9,777 nucleotides of DNA from JANMES01 sp038229715 (GCA_038229715.1 JBBROD010000111.1:1-9777); one strand, 5' to 3'. Positions 1 through 7,175 are shown, counted from the first letter of the stretch. Numbers and translations: made by a program. Notes: generated by a model from the letters alone, not told the origin.

Positions 1-48
1 GCGTGTAACCGCCCGGCCCGTGGACACACGATGAAAGGATCGTGCATC

Positions 49-321
49 ATGAAGAAGCATACTGGAAACCGTTCAGTGAAGGCGAAACCGGGCTCGATTA
101 TCGCGGCAGACGTTCAGAAGATAACCGGCTGGTTAATGGACTTGGAGACACTTCATCGCCAAGTTCAAACATTCGGCGAGGGCATCGCGAAGGCCTATTC
201 CCCGTTTGCCGACGAAGCCCTGGAGCAAGCCGGCGTTGCGATTGAGAAGTTGCAAAGAGGCCCGCTGTCGGTGCTGCTGTCGGAAACCATCGCCGGCCGC
301 ACGCTAAATACGAGTCGATAG
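49..321 (+). CDS. Small hypothetical protein (90 aa)
   Basis: I do not recognise this 90-residue protein. It is soluble-looking, with a basic N-terminus (MKKHTGNRSVKAK) followed by a mostly helical, mildly amphipathic stretch (about residues 18-75) and no cysteines, signal peptide or membrane segment. I chose the ATG at 49 over the in-frame ATG at 31 because AAAGGA (34-39) lies nine bases before 49, a good Shine-Dalgarno distance, while nothing comparable precedes 31. It is the first gene visible in the element and is separated from the next gene by about 100 bases that hold a GC-rich hairpin. Its place upstream of an HTH protein and the replication gene suggests an early or regulatory gene, but this is position-based inference only. 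Confidence 0.55.
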   Translation: MKKHTGNRSVKAKPGSIIAADVQKITGWLMDLETLHRQVQTFGEGIAKAYSPFADEALEQAGVAIEKLQRGPLSVLLSETIAGRTLNTSR

Positions 322-357
322 TTTTCCCGCGGGTAGTGCCTGATCCGCACTTACGGC

Positions 358-395
358 CCGGGCGCGTTCGGCATCATCACCGCCGACGCGCCCGG
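358..395 (+). other. GC-rich stem-loop between the first two genes
   Basis: Bases 358-366 (CCGGGCGCG) pair perfectly with 387-395 (CGCGCCCGG). After a single bulged T (367), 368-372 (TCGGC) pair with 382-386 (GCCGA), leaving a nine-base loop. No T-run follows, so it is not a standard intrinsic terminator. It ends 14 bases before the Shine-Dalgarno of the gene at 421. It could slow transcription, protect an mRNA end or bind a protein. Confidence 0.5.
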
Positions 396-420
396 CCGGC
401 CCGCCTTACGAGGTGATGAA

Positions 421-942
421 ATGAATAATATTCGCGCCAGCGAGGCGGTCGCACAATTGGCAAAGAATGATCCTTCGATCGCGGAGGCTCTTGCAAAGGC
501 TGCGGAGCCGCTTCGCTTGTTCGGTGTGAGATTTGCGTTACACAAAAAAGCCTGGGAGAAGAAATTCAAACGCCCATGGATCCGCGATATTGACGAGTTG
601 CGCCGATTGCTCGTCAAAGCCGGCGTGACGCCCGACGAAATCGACGATCCCGAAAATCATTTCAAAGGACCGACCCTTTGGCCGCTGATAGAACTACGGT
701 TGAAGCTACGCGGCAGGGCTCCCGACGCCAAAACCGGGCGGGACGTGAGGGCTGGTGGACGCAAGGGTAACTACAACTCCGATCCGAACCGGGATATTAC
801 AATTCTGGAAGCCCGAAAGCTCTTTAACGAACTGAAAGCGGCATCACCCGGCGAGAAAAAAGATACCATCGTCGAGCAAGTGGCATCCACTCTCAAAAAG
901 AGTAAACGCACGATCTACACCTACCTGAAATCCTGCAAATAA
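421..942 (+). CDS. Hypothetical protein with C-terminal helix-turn-helix-like segment (173 aa)
   Basis: I do not recognise the family. The N-terminal 60 residues are helical and basic. The centre (about residues 95-125) is rich in Arg, Gly and Lys (RLKLRGRAPDAKTGRD, then AGGRKGN) and looks like a flexible linker. The last 30 residues (VEQVASTLKKSKRTIYTYLKSCK) read as a helix-turn-helix of the resolvase or sigma-like type, in which a second helix RTIYTYLK would contact DNA. A DNA-binding role, for example as a regulator or accessory replication or excision factor, is therefore plausible but inferred. The start is supported by GAGGTGA at 410-416, four bases before the ATG. The gene stands alone, with a hairpin before it and about 70 bases to the next start. 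Confidence 0.65.
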   Translation: MNNIRASEAVAQLAKNDPSIAEALAKAAEPLRLFGVRFALHKKAWEKKFKRPWIRDIDELRRLLVKAGVTPDEIDDPENHFKGPTLWPLIELRLKLRGRAPDAKTGRDVRAGGRKGNYNSDPNRDITILEARKLFNELKAASPGEKKDTIVEQVASTLKKSKRTIYTYLKSCK

Positions 943-1010
943 ATCTACTGCAGGCCCTCCCGGTTGCAGTTGAATCAATGCAATACTTCTCGCACGAAAG
1001 CGAGGTTTGC

Positions 1011-1325
1011 ATGATCGAAGTTCAAAACGAATCGCCCCTATCTCTGAAAGAGGCTTGTAGCCTTCCATTCCTGCGCCGAGCCGGAAAGCCGATCCATCTG
1101 GCCACCGTTCACCGATGGGCAACGCATGGCGCCAAAGGCGTCAAACTGGAAACCGTCCAATATCCCGGCGGCATGCGCACGACCGCCGAGGCCGTGCTGC
1201 GCTTCCTGGCGATGCTCAACGGATTGTCCGCGACGCCGGCCGCTTCCAAACCGAGGCAGCACGCTATCGCCGCTGCTGAGCGAGAACTCGCGGCGGCAGG
1301 GTTTGAAATCGGCGGCGAAAAATAA
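1011..1325 (+). CDS. DUF1580-type HTH protein (104 aa)
   Basis: Residues about 9-65 match my memory of DUF1580, a short planctomycete family. They show LSLKEACSLPFLRRAGKPIH, then LATVHRWATHGAKGVKLETVQ, then a glycine-containing turn and a closing helix (TTAEAVLRFLAMLNG). This pattern resembles the MerR/excisionase-like winged HTH, in which the first part recognises DNA and the 'LETV..PGG.RTT' portion forms the wing. The C-terminal 40 residues are Ala-rich and probably helical. I chose ATG 1011 because GCGAGG (1000-1005) precedes it by five bases; an in-frame ATG at 978 lacks such a site. Lying immediately upstream of the replication gene, it could be an excisionase or a regulator of replication. 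That role is inference; the family assignment is from recall, not from a search. Confidence 0.75.
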   Translation: MIEVQNESPLSLKEACSLPFLRRAGKPIHLATVHRWATHGAKGVKLETVQYPGGMRTTAEAVLRFLAMLNGLSATPAASKPRQHAIAAAERELAAAGFEIGGEK

Positions 1326-1328
1326 CTC

Positions 1329-1370
1329 AAAAAAAAGCCGTCGCGACGCCCGGCAAAGGATCGCGACGGC
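1329..1370 (-). terminator. Intrinsic terminator for antisense transcription / hairpin before the primase start
   Basis: A perfect 10-bp inverted repeat, GCCGTCGCGA (1337-1346) and TCGCGACGGC (1361-1370), encloses a 14-base loop. On the + strand the stem is preceded by eight A residues (1329-1336), so on the - strand it is followed by eight T residues: a textbook rho-independent terminator in the antisense direction. On the + strand it begins 11 bases after the stop codon of the DUF1580-type gene and ends directly against the Shine-Dalgarno of the primase gene (AAGAGGA, 1371-1377). Confidence 0.7.
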
Positions 1371-1383
1371 AAGAGGACATTGC

Positions 1384-3927
1384 GTGAGCCATTATACAAC
1401 AAATCTGGCGAATACAATCGAGCCATCGGCGATGGTATCGAGCGTCATCCCAATCGAGATGATCGCCAAGAACCGATGGGTTTGCTGGCGGATCACCGAT
1501 CGCGATGGCAAGCCTACAAAAATGCCGATCAAGTCCGACAACACCGGGCCGGCGAGCAGCACCAATCCCAAAACGTGGGGAAGCTACGAACGAGCCGTAG
1601 CTGCAGCGGCGAATCCGAAATACGGGTTCGCGGGCGTCGGGTTTGTTCTGGGCGACGGATTCAACGGCGTTGATCTGGACGATTGCCTGGTCGATGGCGA
1701 GCCGACCCCGCAAGCTGCGGAGATACTTGCGCAGTTTTCGCACACCTACGCGGAAATATCGCCGAGCGGCAACGGAATCAAGATTTTCGGAATGGATGAG
1801 GGATTCAACCTACCCGACGAAAAGACGGGCACGAATACCACGAAGGGCATCGACTTCAAGAAGATCGAAGTCTACACGGCCGATCGGTTTTTCACCGTCA
1901 CGGGCAACGTGTTCGGATCGTCACCGAGCACGCTGGGCGATACGACCGACGCGCTTGCGTGGTTGATTGCTCGATACTGGCCGGCCAAGCCGACGCACCC
2001 ACCGCGACCGGCGGCGATATCGCATTGCAGCAGTGCCGACGATGACACTCTCGACAAGGCGCGAAGCTTCAAAACGAAGAACGGCGCGAAGTTCGCCCGC
2101 GTGTTCGATGGCGATATGAGCCAGTACGCCGGCGATCAGTCGGCGGCGGACCTGGGCTTGTGCTCTATGCTCGCGTTTTGGTGCGGGCGTGACGCCGGCA
2201 TGATGGATCGGCTGTTTCGGCGATCCGGCCTGATGCGCGATAAATGGAACGAAAAGCGCGGCGTCGACACCTACGGTGCGATCACAATCGCCAAAGCGAT
2301 CGAAGGTTGCCGGGATTGCTACGGCGATCGGAAGTCGAGCAATTCGACAACTCGGGCGGCGACACCTGCACCGGATTTTGACGACGAGCCCGATCTTGAC
2401 GACGAAACCGGCGAACCGATTGCCGAGGATCACGCTGCGGATAAGCCCATTCACGCCGTCGACGGCGACGGATTCCCGACCGGGCCGAACATTCTACGGT
2501 ACGTCGAGCCGATGCGGATTGCCGAGCATTTCCTTGCTCGAAAGCTGCGCGACAATCGGCGGCGACTACTCTTGCGGCGTTGGCAGCAGGAGTTCTATCG
2601 GTACTCAAAATCGGGATTCCGATATCTGGCGACCGATGCGATCCACGAAATGCTTTGGCAGCATATCGACCAACTGTGGACACCGATCATCGACCAAAAA
2701 GGCGATCCAACGGGCGAAGTGTCCAAGCTGAGACTCAACAAGGCGGTCATCGCCGATGTGCTGGCGGCGCTAGTGGGGTGCGGCGTGTTCGTCGACGGCG
2801 AACCGCCGATGTGGCTGGACGGCGGCGCGAACCGGCCCGACCCGTCGCACCTGTTGAGCTTCACCAATGGCCTGTTGAATCCAATGCCACAACCCCCAGT
2901 GCTTATGCCGAGCACGCCAGAACTATTCACGCTATCGAGCCTGGACTATCCATACAACCCCGTCGCACCCGCGCCGGTGGAATGGATGAAGTTCATCGGA
3001 TCACTGTGGCCGAATGATCCGCTGTCGATCGACCTGCTGGGCGAATGGTTCGGGTATTGCCTGACGCAACTCACCAACCAGCAGAAGGCACTGATGCTCG
3101 TGGGCCCGCCCCGGGCCGGCAAGGGAACGATCGCCCGCATACTCCGCGAAATGATCGGCACGGCGAACACATGCGCCCCGACGTTGGCGGGATTGAGTAC
3201 GAATTTCGGACTCTGGCCGATGATCGGGAAGCAACTGGCGATAATCTCGGATGCTCGATTGTCCGGGCGATCCGATCAAGCCATCGTCACCGAGCGGATT
3301 CTCTCGATCACCGGCGAGGACGCACTCACGATCGACGTGAAGAATCAAGAGCCGCGCACGCTCACATTGAAAACGCGACTGATGGTGCTCACCAATGAGC
3401 TACCCCGCTTGGCTGATGCGTCGGGAGCACTCGCAAACCGATTCCTGATCCTGTCGCTGGGCGAATCGCACCTGGGGAAAGAAGACACCGGGCTTTTTGA
3501 CCGGCTATCCCGCGAACTGCCGGGGATTCTGCTATGGGCGCTCGAGGGGCTGCGGCGGCTGCAGGCCCGCGGGCATTTTCACCCGCCGGCATCGGCAACG
3601 GAGCGACTTGCGGAAATGATGGAGCTATCCAGTCCGATCAGCGGGTTTATTGAGGATTCACTTGTTATCGACCATTCCGGCGAAACGCCGGCCGCCGATG
3701 CGTTCAAGGCCTGGGAGTTGTGGTGCGCCGAGAGCGGACGGCAACACGCCGGCGATATCCAGACGTTCGGGCGTGACCTGCGATCCGCCATGCCAGCAGT
3801 ACGCACAATCAACCGCCGAGCCGCTGACGGCAAGCGGCTGAGGCACTACGCGGGGTTCCGTTTGACGCTATCGACGGCGGAAGCTGTCTCAATCGCCAAA
3901 AACGCGGGGGTGCGTCATGAAAACTAA
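1384..3927 (+). CDS. Bifunctional primase-polymerase / SF3 helicase replication protein (847 aa)
   Basis: This is the replication initiator of the element. Residues about 20-215 look like an archaeo-eukaryotic-type primase-polymerase domain, with the acidic metal-binding motif GVDLDDC (D97, D99), the SGNGIK motif at 128-133 and the late motif EVYTADRFFTVTGN. A helix-bundle segment follows (LFRRSGLMRDKWNEKRG), as in NrS-1-type phage polymerases. The C-terminal half is a D5/P4-type superfamily 3 helicase: Walker A GPPRAGKGT (K580), Walker B-like LAIISDAR (D623), then the TNELPRLAD and ANRF segments that hold sensor and arginine-finger residues. The start is GTG 1384, with AAGAGGA ending six bases upstream; longer readings back to 1126 overlap the DUF1580-type gene and are unlikely. 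An alternative ATG lies at 1432. The gene's 3' end overlaps a small ORF, next to an iteron-like repeat array. Confidence 0.92.
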   Translation: MSHYTTNLANTIEPSAMVSSVIPIEMIAKNRWVCWRITDRDGKPTKMPIKSDNTGPASSTNPKTWGSYERAVAAAANPKYGFAGVGFVLGDGFNGVDLDDCLVDGEPTPQAAEILAQFSHTYAEISPSGNGIKIFGMDEGFNLPDEKTGTNTTKGIDFKKIEVYTADRFFTVTGNVFGSSPSTLGDTTDALAWLIARYWPAKPTHPPRPAAISHCSSADDDTLDKARSFKTKNGAKFARVFDGDMSQYAGDQSAADLGLCSMLAFWCGRDAGMMDRLFRRSGLMRDKWNEKRGVDTYGAITIAKAIEGCRDCYGDRKSSNSTTRAATPAPDFDDEPDLDDETGEPIAEDHAADKPIHAVDGDGFPTGPNILRYVEPMRIAEHFLARKLRDNRRRLLLRRWQQEFYRYSKSGFRYLATDAIHEMLWQHIDQLWTPIIDQKGDPTGEVSKLRLNKAVIADVLAALVGCGVFVDGEPPMWLDGGANRPDPSHLLSFTNGLLNPMPQPPVLMPSTPELFTLSSLDYPYNPVAPAPVEWMKFIGSLWPNDPLSIDLLGEWFGYCLTQLTNQQKALMLVGPPRAGKGTIARILREMIGTANTCAPTLAGLSTNFGLWPMIGKQLAIISDARLSGRSDQAIVTERILSITGEDALTIDVKNQEPRTLTLKTRLMVLTNELPRLADASGALANRFLILSLGESHLGKEDTGLFDRLSRELPGILLWALEGLRRLQARGHFHPPASATERLAEMMELSSPISGFIEDSLVIDHSGETPAADAFKAWELWCAESGRQHAGDIQTFGRDLRSAMPAVRTINRRAADGKRLRHYAGFRLTLSTAEAVSIAKNAGVRHEN

Positions 3928-4075
3928 CCCACTGGAACGCGATGGAACGCGTACCTTCCCAATGCAACGCGAAGTCGAAATTGTTTCTTATACATATAGG
4001 TGCAATGGGGTAGATCGCGTTCCACCGCGTACCACCGCAACCAGCGTGAAAACCAGCGCAGAACAAACCATATGA
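3917..4075 (+). CDS. Small overlapping ORF (52 aa), translationally coupled
   Basis: This 52-codon frame begins 11 bases before the end of the primase-helicase gene (whose TAA is 3925-3927) and stops at TGA 4073-4075, which overlaps the ATG of the next gene (4072) in an ATGA arrangement. A GGGGGTG run lies just upstream of its ATG. The product begins MKTNPLERDGTRTFPMQREV and has one cysteine and no recognisable motif. The double overlap argues for a real coupled gene. However, the same DNA carries the repeat array at 3933-4034, and a 52-codon open frame can arise by chance in GC-rich DNA. I cannot assign a function. Confidence 0.45.
   Translation: MKTNPLERDGTRTFPMQREVEIVSYTYRCNGVDRVPPRTTATSVKTSAEQTI
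3933..4034 (+). repeat. Symmetrical iteron-like array around an AT-rich core (candidate origin)
   Basis: Three direct 10-mers lie on the left: TGGAACGCGA (3933-3942), TGGAACGCGT (3943-3952) and TGCAACGCGA (3963-3972), placed 10 and 20 bases apart and so on one face of the helix. Two tandem copies lie on the right in opposite orientation: TGGAACGCGA (4024-4015) and TGGTACGCGG (4034-4025). An 11-bp perfect inverted repeat results (3933-3943 with 4014-4024). Between them is an AT-rich stretch (about 3977-3998, including TTGTTTCTTATACATATA). The position beside an initiator-helicase gene fits a satellite or plasmid origin; an operator array is the alternative. Confidence 0.6.
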
Positions 4076-4353
4076 ACCTTTTCAAAACCCGTAACCCGAA
4101 GGTGCAAGCCGATTGCTTCTCGCTATACCGCCGCATCCGTACCGCCGGCGGGGAAGGCGTTCTGATCCGTCACACCGCCCGCAAGCGATGGCACCGGGCA
4201 GCGGTCCGCCTCAACGAGGTAGGCCTAGTCTGTTTGATCTATGGGCCGGTGAACGCCGCCGCGGCGCAACTGTGGAGGCGACGAGCCGGCGACGTTATCG
4301 ACCGTTGGAATCAATTTGACCTAGCAGTTGTGGCCGTCGGTGCGAAAGCGTGA
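4072..4353 (+). CDS. Small basic protein, possible winged-helix fold (93 aa)
   Basis: The start ATG 4072 overlaps the stop of the 52-aa ORF (ATGA). An alternative in-frame GTG at 4000 would run through the repeat array and is less likely. The protein is basic and has the look of a small winged-helix DNA-binding domain: helix CFSLYRRIRTAGGEG, a second helix with KRWHRAAVRLNEVGL, then a strand (VCLIYG) and a final amphipathic helix (NAAAAQLWRRRAGDVIDRW). No family is recognised. Its position directly after the replication gene and candidate origin suggests a replication accessory protein or regulator, which is inference. The gene is followed by 98 bases without a clear gene, starting with a run of eight C residues (4356-4363). 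Confidence 0.6.
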   Translation: MNLFKTRNPKVQADCFSLYRRIRTAGGEGVLIRHTARKRWHRAAVRLNEVGLVCLIYGPVNAAAAQLWRRRAGDVIDRWNQFDLAVVAVGAKA

Positions 4354-4451
4354 CGCCCCCCCCAGTTGTGGGTCCTTCCTGTGGAGAATTTCCTCCCTGA
4401 TACCCGAGGGAACTATGACGAATTTCGGTAATCTTTCTTTCGGGGTCACCA

Positions 4452-4778
4452 ATGAAAAAAAAGTTTCGACTCTCTGAAATTACTAAGCGCGAGCAGATCG
4501 GCCAGGCCGTCGCACGGCTGGACGCGATGTTCAAGGCGGCGACCGCCGCGAAGGACTCCAAGACGGCGCTGCAGGCGCAGCGGGAGTTAAATCGCTTGCT
4601 GGACCTGTACACCGGCCCGGGTCGAAGCGAGAGCGGCGGGGAGGAAGTTACCGACCTGCGTCGCCAGTTGGACCTGATCGCGGGGCATTTGTTGCCCTTG
4701 AAGCTCGCCGACGAGGGTTACCCCGTCGAGGAGCACGCGCGCCTGGCAGCGGAGTTTATCCGAACGGCGAAAAGATGA
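4452..4778 (+). CDS. Hypothetical protein, weakly terminase-small-subunit-like (108 aa)
   Basis: The protein is helical and charged. It opens with MKKKFRLSEITKREQIGQAV, then has a coiled-coil-like stretch (about residues 20-55) ending ALQAQRELNRLLDLY, a Gly/Ser linker, and a second helical part ending HARLAAEFIRTAKR. The 'AL.AQRELNRLLDLY' segment recalls the helix that closes many phage small terminase subunits. The usual N-terminal HTH is not obvious, and no large terminase follows, so I do not assign that function. GGGGT a few bases upstream of the ATG serves as a modest ribosome site. The stop overlaps the next gene's start (ATGA at 4775), making this the first gene of a tightly coupled four-gene chain leading to the capsid gene. 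Confidence 0.6.
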   Translation: MKKKFRLSEITKREQIGQAVARLDAMFKAATAAKDSKTALQAQRELNRLLDLYTGPGRSESGGEEVTDLRRQLDLIAGHLLPLKLADEGYPVEEHARLAAEFIRTAKR

Positions 4779-5011
4779 CCGCGCGCAAGACTCTGTTTTT
4801 CGATCGTCCGACTTGCTCGATCTGCGGATCATGGAGCTTGGCGACTAAGCGGACCGAAAGCGCCGACCTAAACGGCGACGGCGTGATTGAACGCAAGGTC
4901 GACTGCCGCGCTTGCGGGGCTCGGTTCATCCTGGTCCTCACTCCGAACGCCGGAAAGATTTCACCAGATTCTGGCGATCTGAAAAGACTAGATGCTAAGT
5001 TGCGGCGATGA
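4775..5011 (+). CDS. Small zinc-ribbon protein (78 aa)
   Basis: Four cysteines in two CxxC knuckles (C14-S-I-C17 and C44-R-A-C47-G) form a zinc ribbon with 26 residues between the knuckles. The second knuckle continues as CGARFILVL, the usual end of a treble or ribbon fold. A 20-residue basic tail follows. Small zinc-ribbon proteins of this sort in phages and satellites include the Ogr/Delta late-gene activators of P2 and P4, but many others exist and the sequence itself does not prove a regulatory role. Start and stop both overlap the neighbours by ATGA, so the gene is probably translated in fixed ratio with them. It shares the CG.RF ending with the protein at 8358-8567. Confidence 0.7.
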   Translation: MTARKTLFFDRPTCSICGSWSLATKRTESADLNGDGVIERKVDCRACGARFILVLTPNAGKISPDSGDLKRLDAKLRR

Positions 5012-5202
5012 TGAACGGCGCTCACTATTTGACGCTCGCAACGATGGCCGAGGAGCTTGGGCTGACGCTGGAGCAATCGCGGCAGATCGTGGAGGCATTG
5101 AAGCTTCATTACGATTTCGCCCTCAACAACCTCCCCTACTGGAACGCCAAAGCGAAGTACGTCATCCGCGAAGAGGCGATCGCCCGCGGGTGGATCCAAT
5201 GA
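5008..5202 (+). CDS. Small hypothetical protein (64 aa)
   Basis: The 64-residue product (starting MMNGAHYLTLATMAEELG) is mostly helical. The section YLTLATMAEELGLTLEQSRQIVEAL has the spacing of a small helix-turn-helix, followed by an aromatic-rich part (KLHYDFALNNLPYWNAKAKYV) and a short C-terminal helix. No family is recognised. The ATG overlaps the preceding stop and its own TGA overlaps the capsid fusion's ATG (ATGA at 5199-5202). That intimate coupling suggests a co-translated partner of the capsid gene or a small DNA-binding protein. Either reading is inference. Confidence 0.6.
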   Translation: MMNGAHYLTLATMAEELGLTLEQSRQIVEALKLHYDFALNNLPYWNAKAKYVIREEAIARGWIQ

Positions 5203-7127
5203 TTATCGCCAACGCTACACAAGCCCTCCGCCTGTCCGCCGCCGGCGTAACCTTCGCCGGCGCGGCGGAAGGCAAGCCCGCTCGCGCGACGATGCTGGCC
5301 TATGCCGGCGGAGTAATGACTGTCGGCGGCGTCGGTCGCGTGGTTATCGACTTGGCCGGGCTGGAAATACCGGCCAGCTTCCCGTTGTTGGCTGATCACA
5401 ACCCGGAACTATCCGGCGTCATCGGCCAAGGCTCCGCCGCTGTTCGAGCGGGGCAGCTTTTCGTCGAGGGACAACTTACTGCTGGCAACACCGCCGCGGG
5501 GCAGATCGTCACGATGGCCAAAGCCGGTCACGCCTGGCAGGCGTCCGTCGGCGTCGAGCCGATCGCGTCGCGGCAGGTTCGACCTGGCGACGCTGTGAAT
5601 GTCAACAACCGAACAATTAAAGAAGATCGGCAGTACATGCTCGTCACTGCCGGCCGACTCCGCGAGACGAGCATACTTTCAATTGGCGCAGATCCAGGCA
5701 CGTCCGTGTCGATCGCCGCCCGAGGAACAACAATGAATTTTGAAGATTGGCTGAAGGCCAGCGGTTTTGACGACTCTACCCTGACCGATGCACAGCGCGT
5801 AACGCTCAAAGCATCTTACGACGCGCAGAATCCGACCGCCGAACCGGCCAACCCAGAGCGCCTGCGGGCCGCCAGCGTGTTGAGTATCGCCAGCGGGCAT
5901 CCGACGATCGCCGCTCAGGCGGTCGCGGATGGATGGGACGAAGCCCGCACGCGGCAGGAGGTGCTCGGCCATATTCGGACGAGCCGCTCGGGCCCGTCGC
6001 TTGGAAGCGGCAGCCCACGCGGCAGCGGTCAACGCTCGCCGGCCGTGATTGAGGCGGCATTTCTAATTCACGCCGGCTATGAGTCGTTGGGCGAAAAGAT
6101 GCTCGGGGCGCAGTCGATGCAGCAGGGGCGCGATCTTCGTTGCCGTTCGTTGCTCGACATTCTCGCCGCCGGCTTGCAGATGCAGGGCGTCGACTTGCCG
6201 AGCGGGAAAAACGAAATCATCCGGGCCGCTCTGTCGACAATCAGCCTGCCCGTCGCGCTCGGAAACGCCGCCGGCAAGATGTTGCTGCAGGCGTACCTCG
6301 AATCAGTTCCTAGCTGGCAGAGTTTCGCCACGATCAAGCCTGCCGCCAATTTCAAGGAACAAACCAGCATCCGGCCGAACCTCAGCGGGCAGCTAGAGCA
6401 GGTCGCGAATGGCGGCGAAATCAAACACGCGACGATGAGCGAGTCGACCTATACCTGGTCGATTGACACCTTCGCAAAAATGATCGGTATCGACCGTAAA
6501 GCGATCGTGAACGATGATCTGGGTTTGTTCAATGACACCGCGTCCGGCTTGGGCCGAATGGCGCGTCGGTCGCTGTCGGATTTCATCTACTCGACAATTT
6601 TGGCCAACGCCAGCAACTTTTACAGCAGCGGCCACGCGAACTATGTGAGCGGATCGACAACGAACCTCAGCACCGCCTCGCTCGGTATCGGTATCGCAGC
6701 CATGCGGGCACAGCGCGACGCGGACGGCAACGATTTAGACATCGCGCCCAAGGTCCTTGTCGTACCGCCCGAACTGGAACAGACGGCCAAGGCGGTTCTG
6801 CAGAGCGACTATATCCAACTCACGGCAACGTCGACGGGCCCGACGGGCAACACCGTAAAAGATTCCGTGCAACTGCAGGTAGAGCCGCGGCTGTCGAATG
6901 ACGTCCGATTCACCGGCACGAGCGAGGTCGCTTGGTATTTGTTCGCCGGCCCGAATGACGGCGCGGTGACGGTCGGATTCCTGGACGGCCAGCAGTCGCC
7001 GACGGTCGAATTCTTTGGCCTGAATTCTGAGCCGAACAGGCTTGAAGCAAGCTGGCGCGTCTATCTCGACTACGGCGCGGCACTGAGCGACTACCGAGCC
7101 GCGTACAAGAGCAAGGGCGAGGCATAG
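5199..7127 (+). CDS. Prohead protease-major capsid protein fusion (642 aa)
   Basis: Residues about 1-178 form a HK97-like (S78-type) prohead protease: LADHNPE with catalytic-type His67, WQASVGVEP with Ser116, and GRLRETSILSIG with Glu156 as the likely third residue. Residues about 179-330 begin MNFEDWLKASGFDD and look like a scaffold or delta-domain region. The rest is a HK97-fold/Mu gpT-like major capsid protein, with YTWSIDTFAKMIGIDRKAIV, then ARRSLSDFIYSTILAN and a closing RLEASWRVYLDYGAALSDYRA. Such protease-capsid fusions are known in phages. The protein would assemble a procapsid and then mature itself by proteolysis. I chose ATG 5199, which overlaps the previous stop; an open frame back to 4992 merely runs over the preceding gene. 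An internal start at 5733 may yield separate capsid protein. Confidence 0.9.
   Translation: MIIANATQALRLSAAGVTFAGAAEGKPARATMLAYAGGVMTVGGVGRVVIDLAGLEIPASFPLLADHNPELSGVIGQGSAAVRAGQLFVEGQLTAGNTAAGQIVTMAKAGHAWQASVGVEPIASRQVRPGDAVNVNNRTIKEDRQYMLVTAGRLRETSILSIGADPGTSVSIAARGTTMNFEDWLKASGFDDSTLTDAQRVTLKASYDAQNPTAEPANPERLRAASVLSIASGHPTIAAQAVADGWDEARTRQEVLGHIRTSRSGPSLGSGSPRGSGQRSPAVIEAAFLIHAGYESLGEKMLGAQSMQQGRDLRCRSLLDILAAGLQMQGVDLPSGKNEIIRAALSTISLPVALGNAAGKMLLQAYLESVPSWQSFATIKPAANFKEQTSIRPNLSGQLEQVANGGEIKHATMSESTYTWSIDTFAKMIGIDRKAIVNDDLGLFNDTASGLGRMARRSLSDFIYSTILANASNFYSSGHANYVSGSTTNLSTASLGIGIAAMRAQRDADGNDLDIAPKVLVVPPELEQTAKAVLQSDYIQLTATSTGPTGNTVKDSVQLQVEPRLSNDVRFTGTSEVAWYLFAGPNDGAVTVGFLDGQQSPTVEFFGLNSEPNRLEASWRVYLDYGAALSDYRAAYKSKGEA
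5722..5735 (+). promoter_or_regulatory. Internal ribosome-binding site and start for capsid-only product
   Basis: GAGGAA (5722-5727) lies five bases before an in-frame ATG (5733-5735). This falls exactly at the junction between the protease domain and the scaffold-capsid domain. Initiation here would give a 464-aa scaffold-capsid protein without the protease. Nested starts of this type are known in other phage head operons (the lambda C/Nu3 pair). The motif is visible; its use is inference. Confidence 0.5.
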
Positions 7128-7175
7128 TCTTTCCTCACGCGCTTTATTGAGCCATTGTCGCGCGGGGATGTTCGT

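Noticed and set aside
964..987. Promoter (TTGCAG ... AATACT) before the DUF1580-type gene
   Set aside because: The spacer of about 12 bases is too short for a sigma70-type promoter.
1126..1383. N-terminal extension of the primase-helicase
   Set aside because: It overlaps the DUF1580-type gene and has low-complexity translation; GTG 1384 has a proper ribosome site and the domain begins just after it.
1921..2454. Reverse-strand frame inside the primase-helicase gene
   Set aside because: Antisense to a well-supported domain protein; its translation shows no motif.
4000..4071. GTG start for the 93-aa protein
   Set aside because: It would read through the repeat array in a different frame from the 52-aa ORF; ATG 4072 is coupled to that ORF's stop.
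4992..5198. N-terminal extension of the protease-capsid fusion
   Set aside because: It overlaps the 64-aa gene almost completely and adds nothing resembling the protease domain; ATG 5199 fits the ATGA chain.
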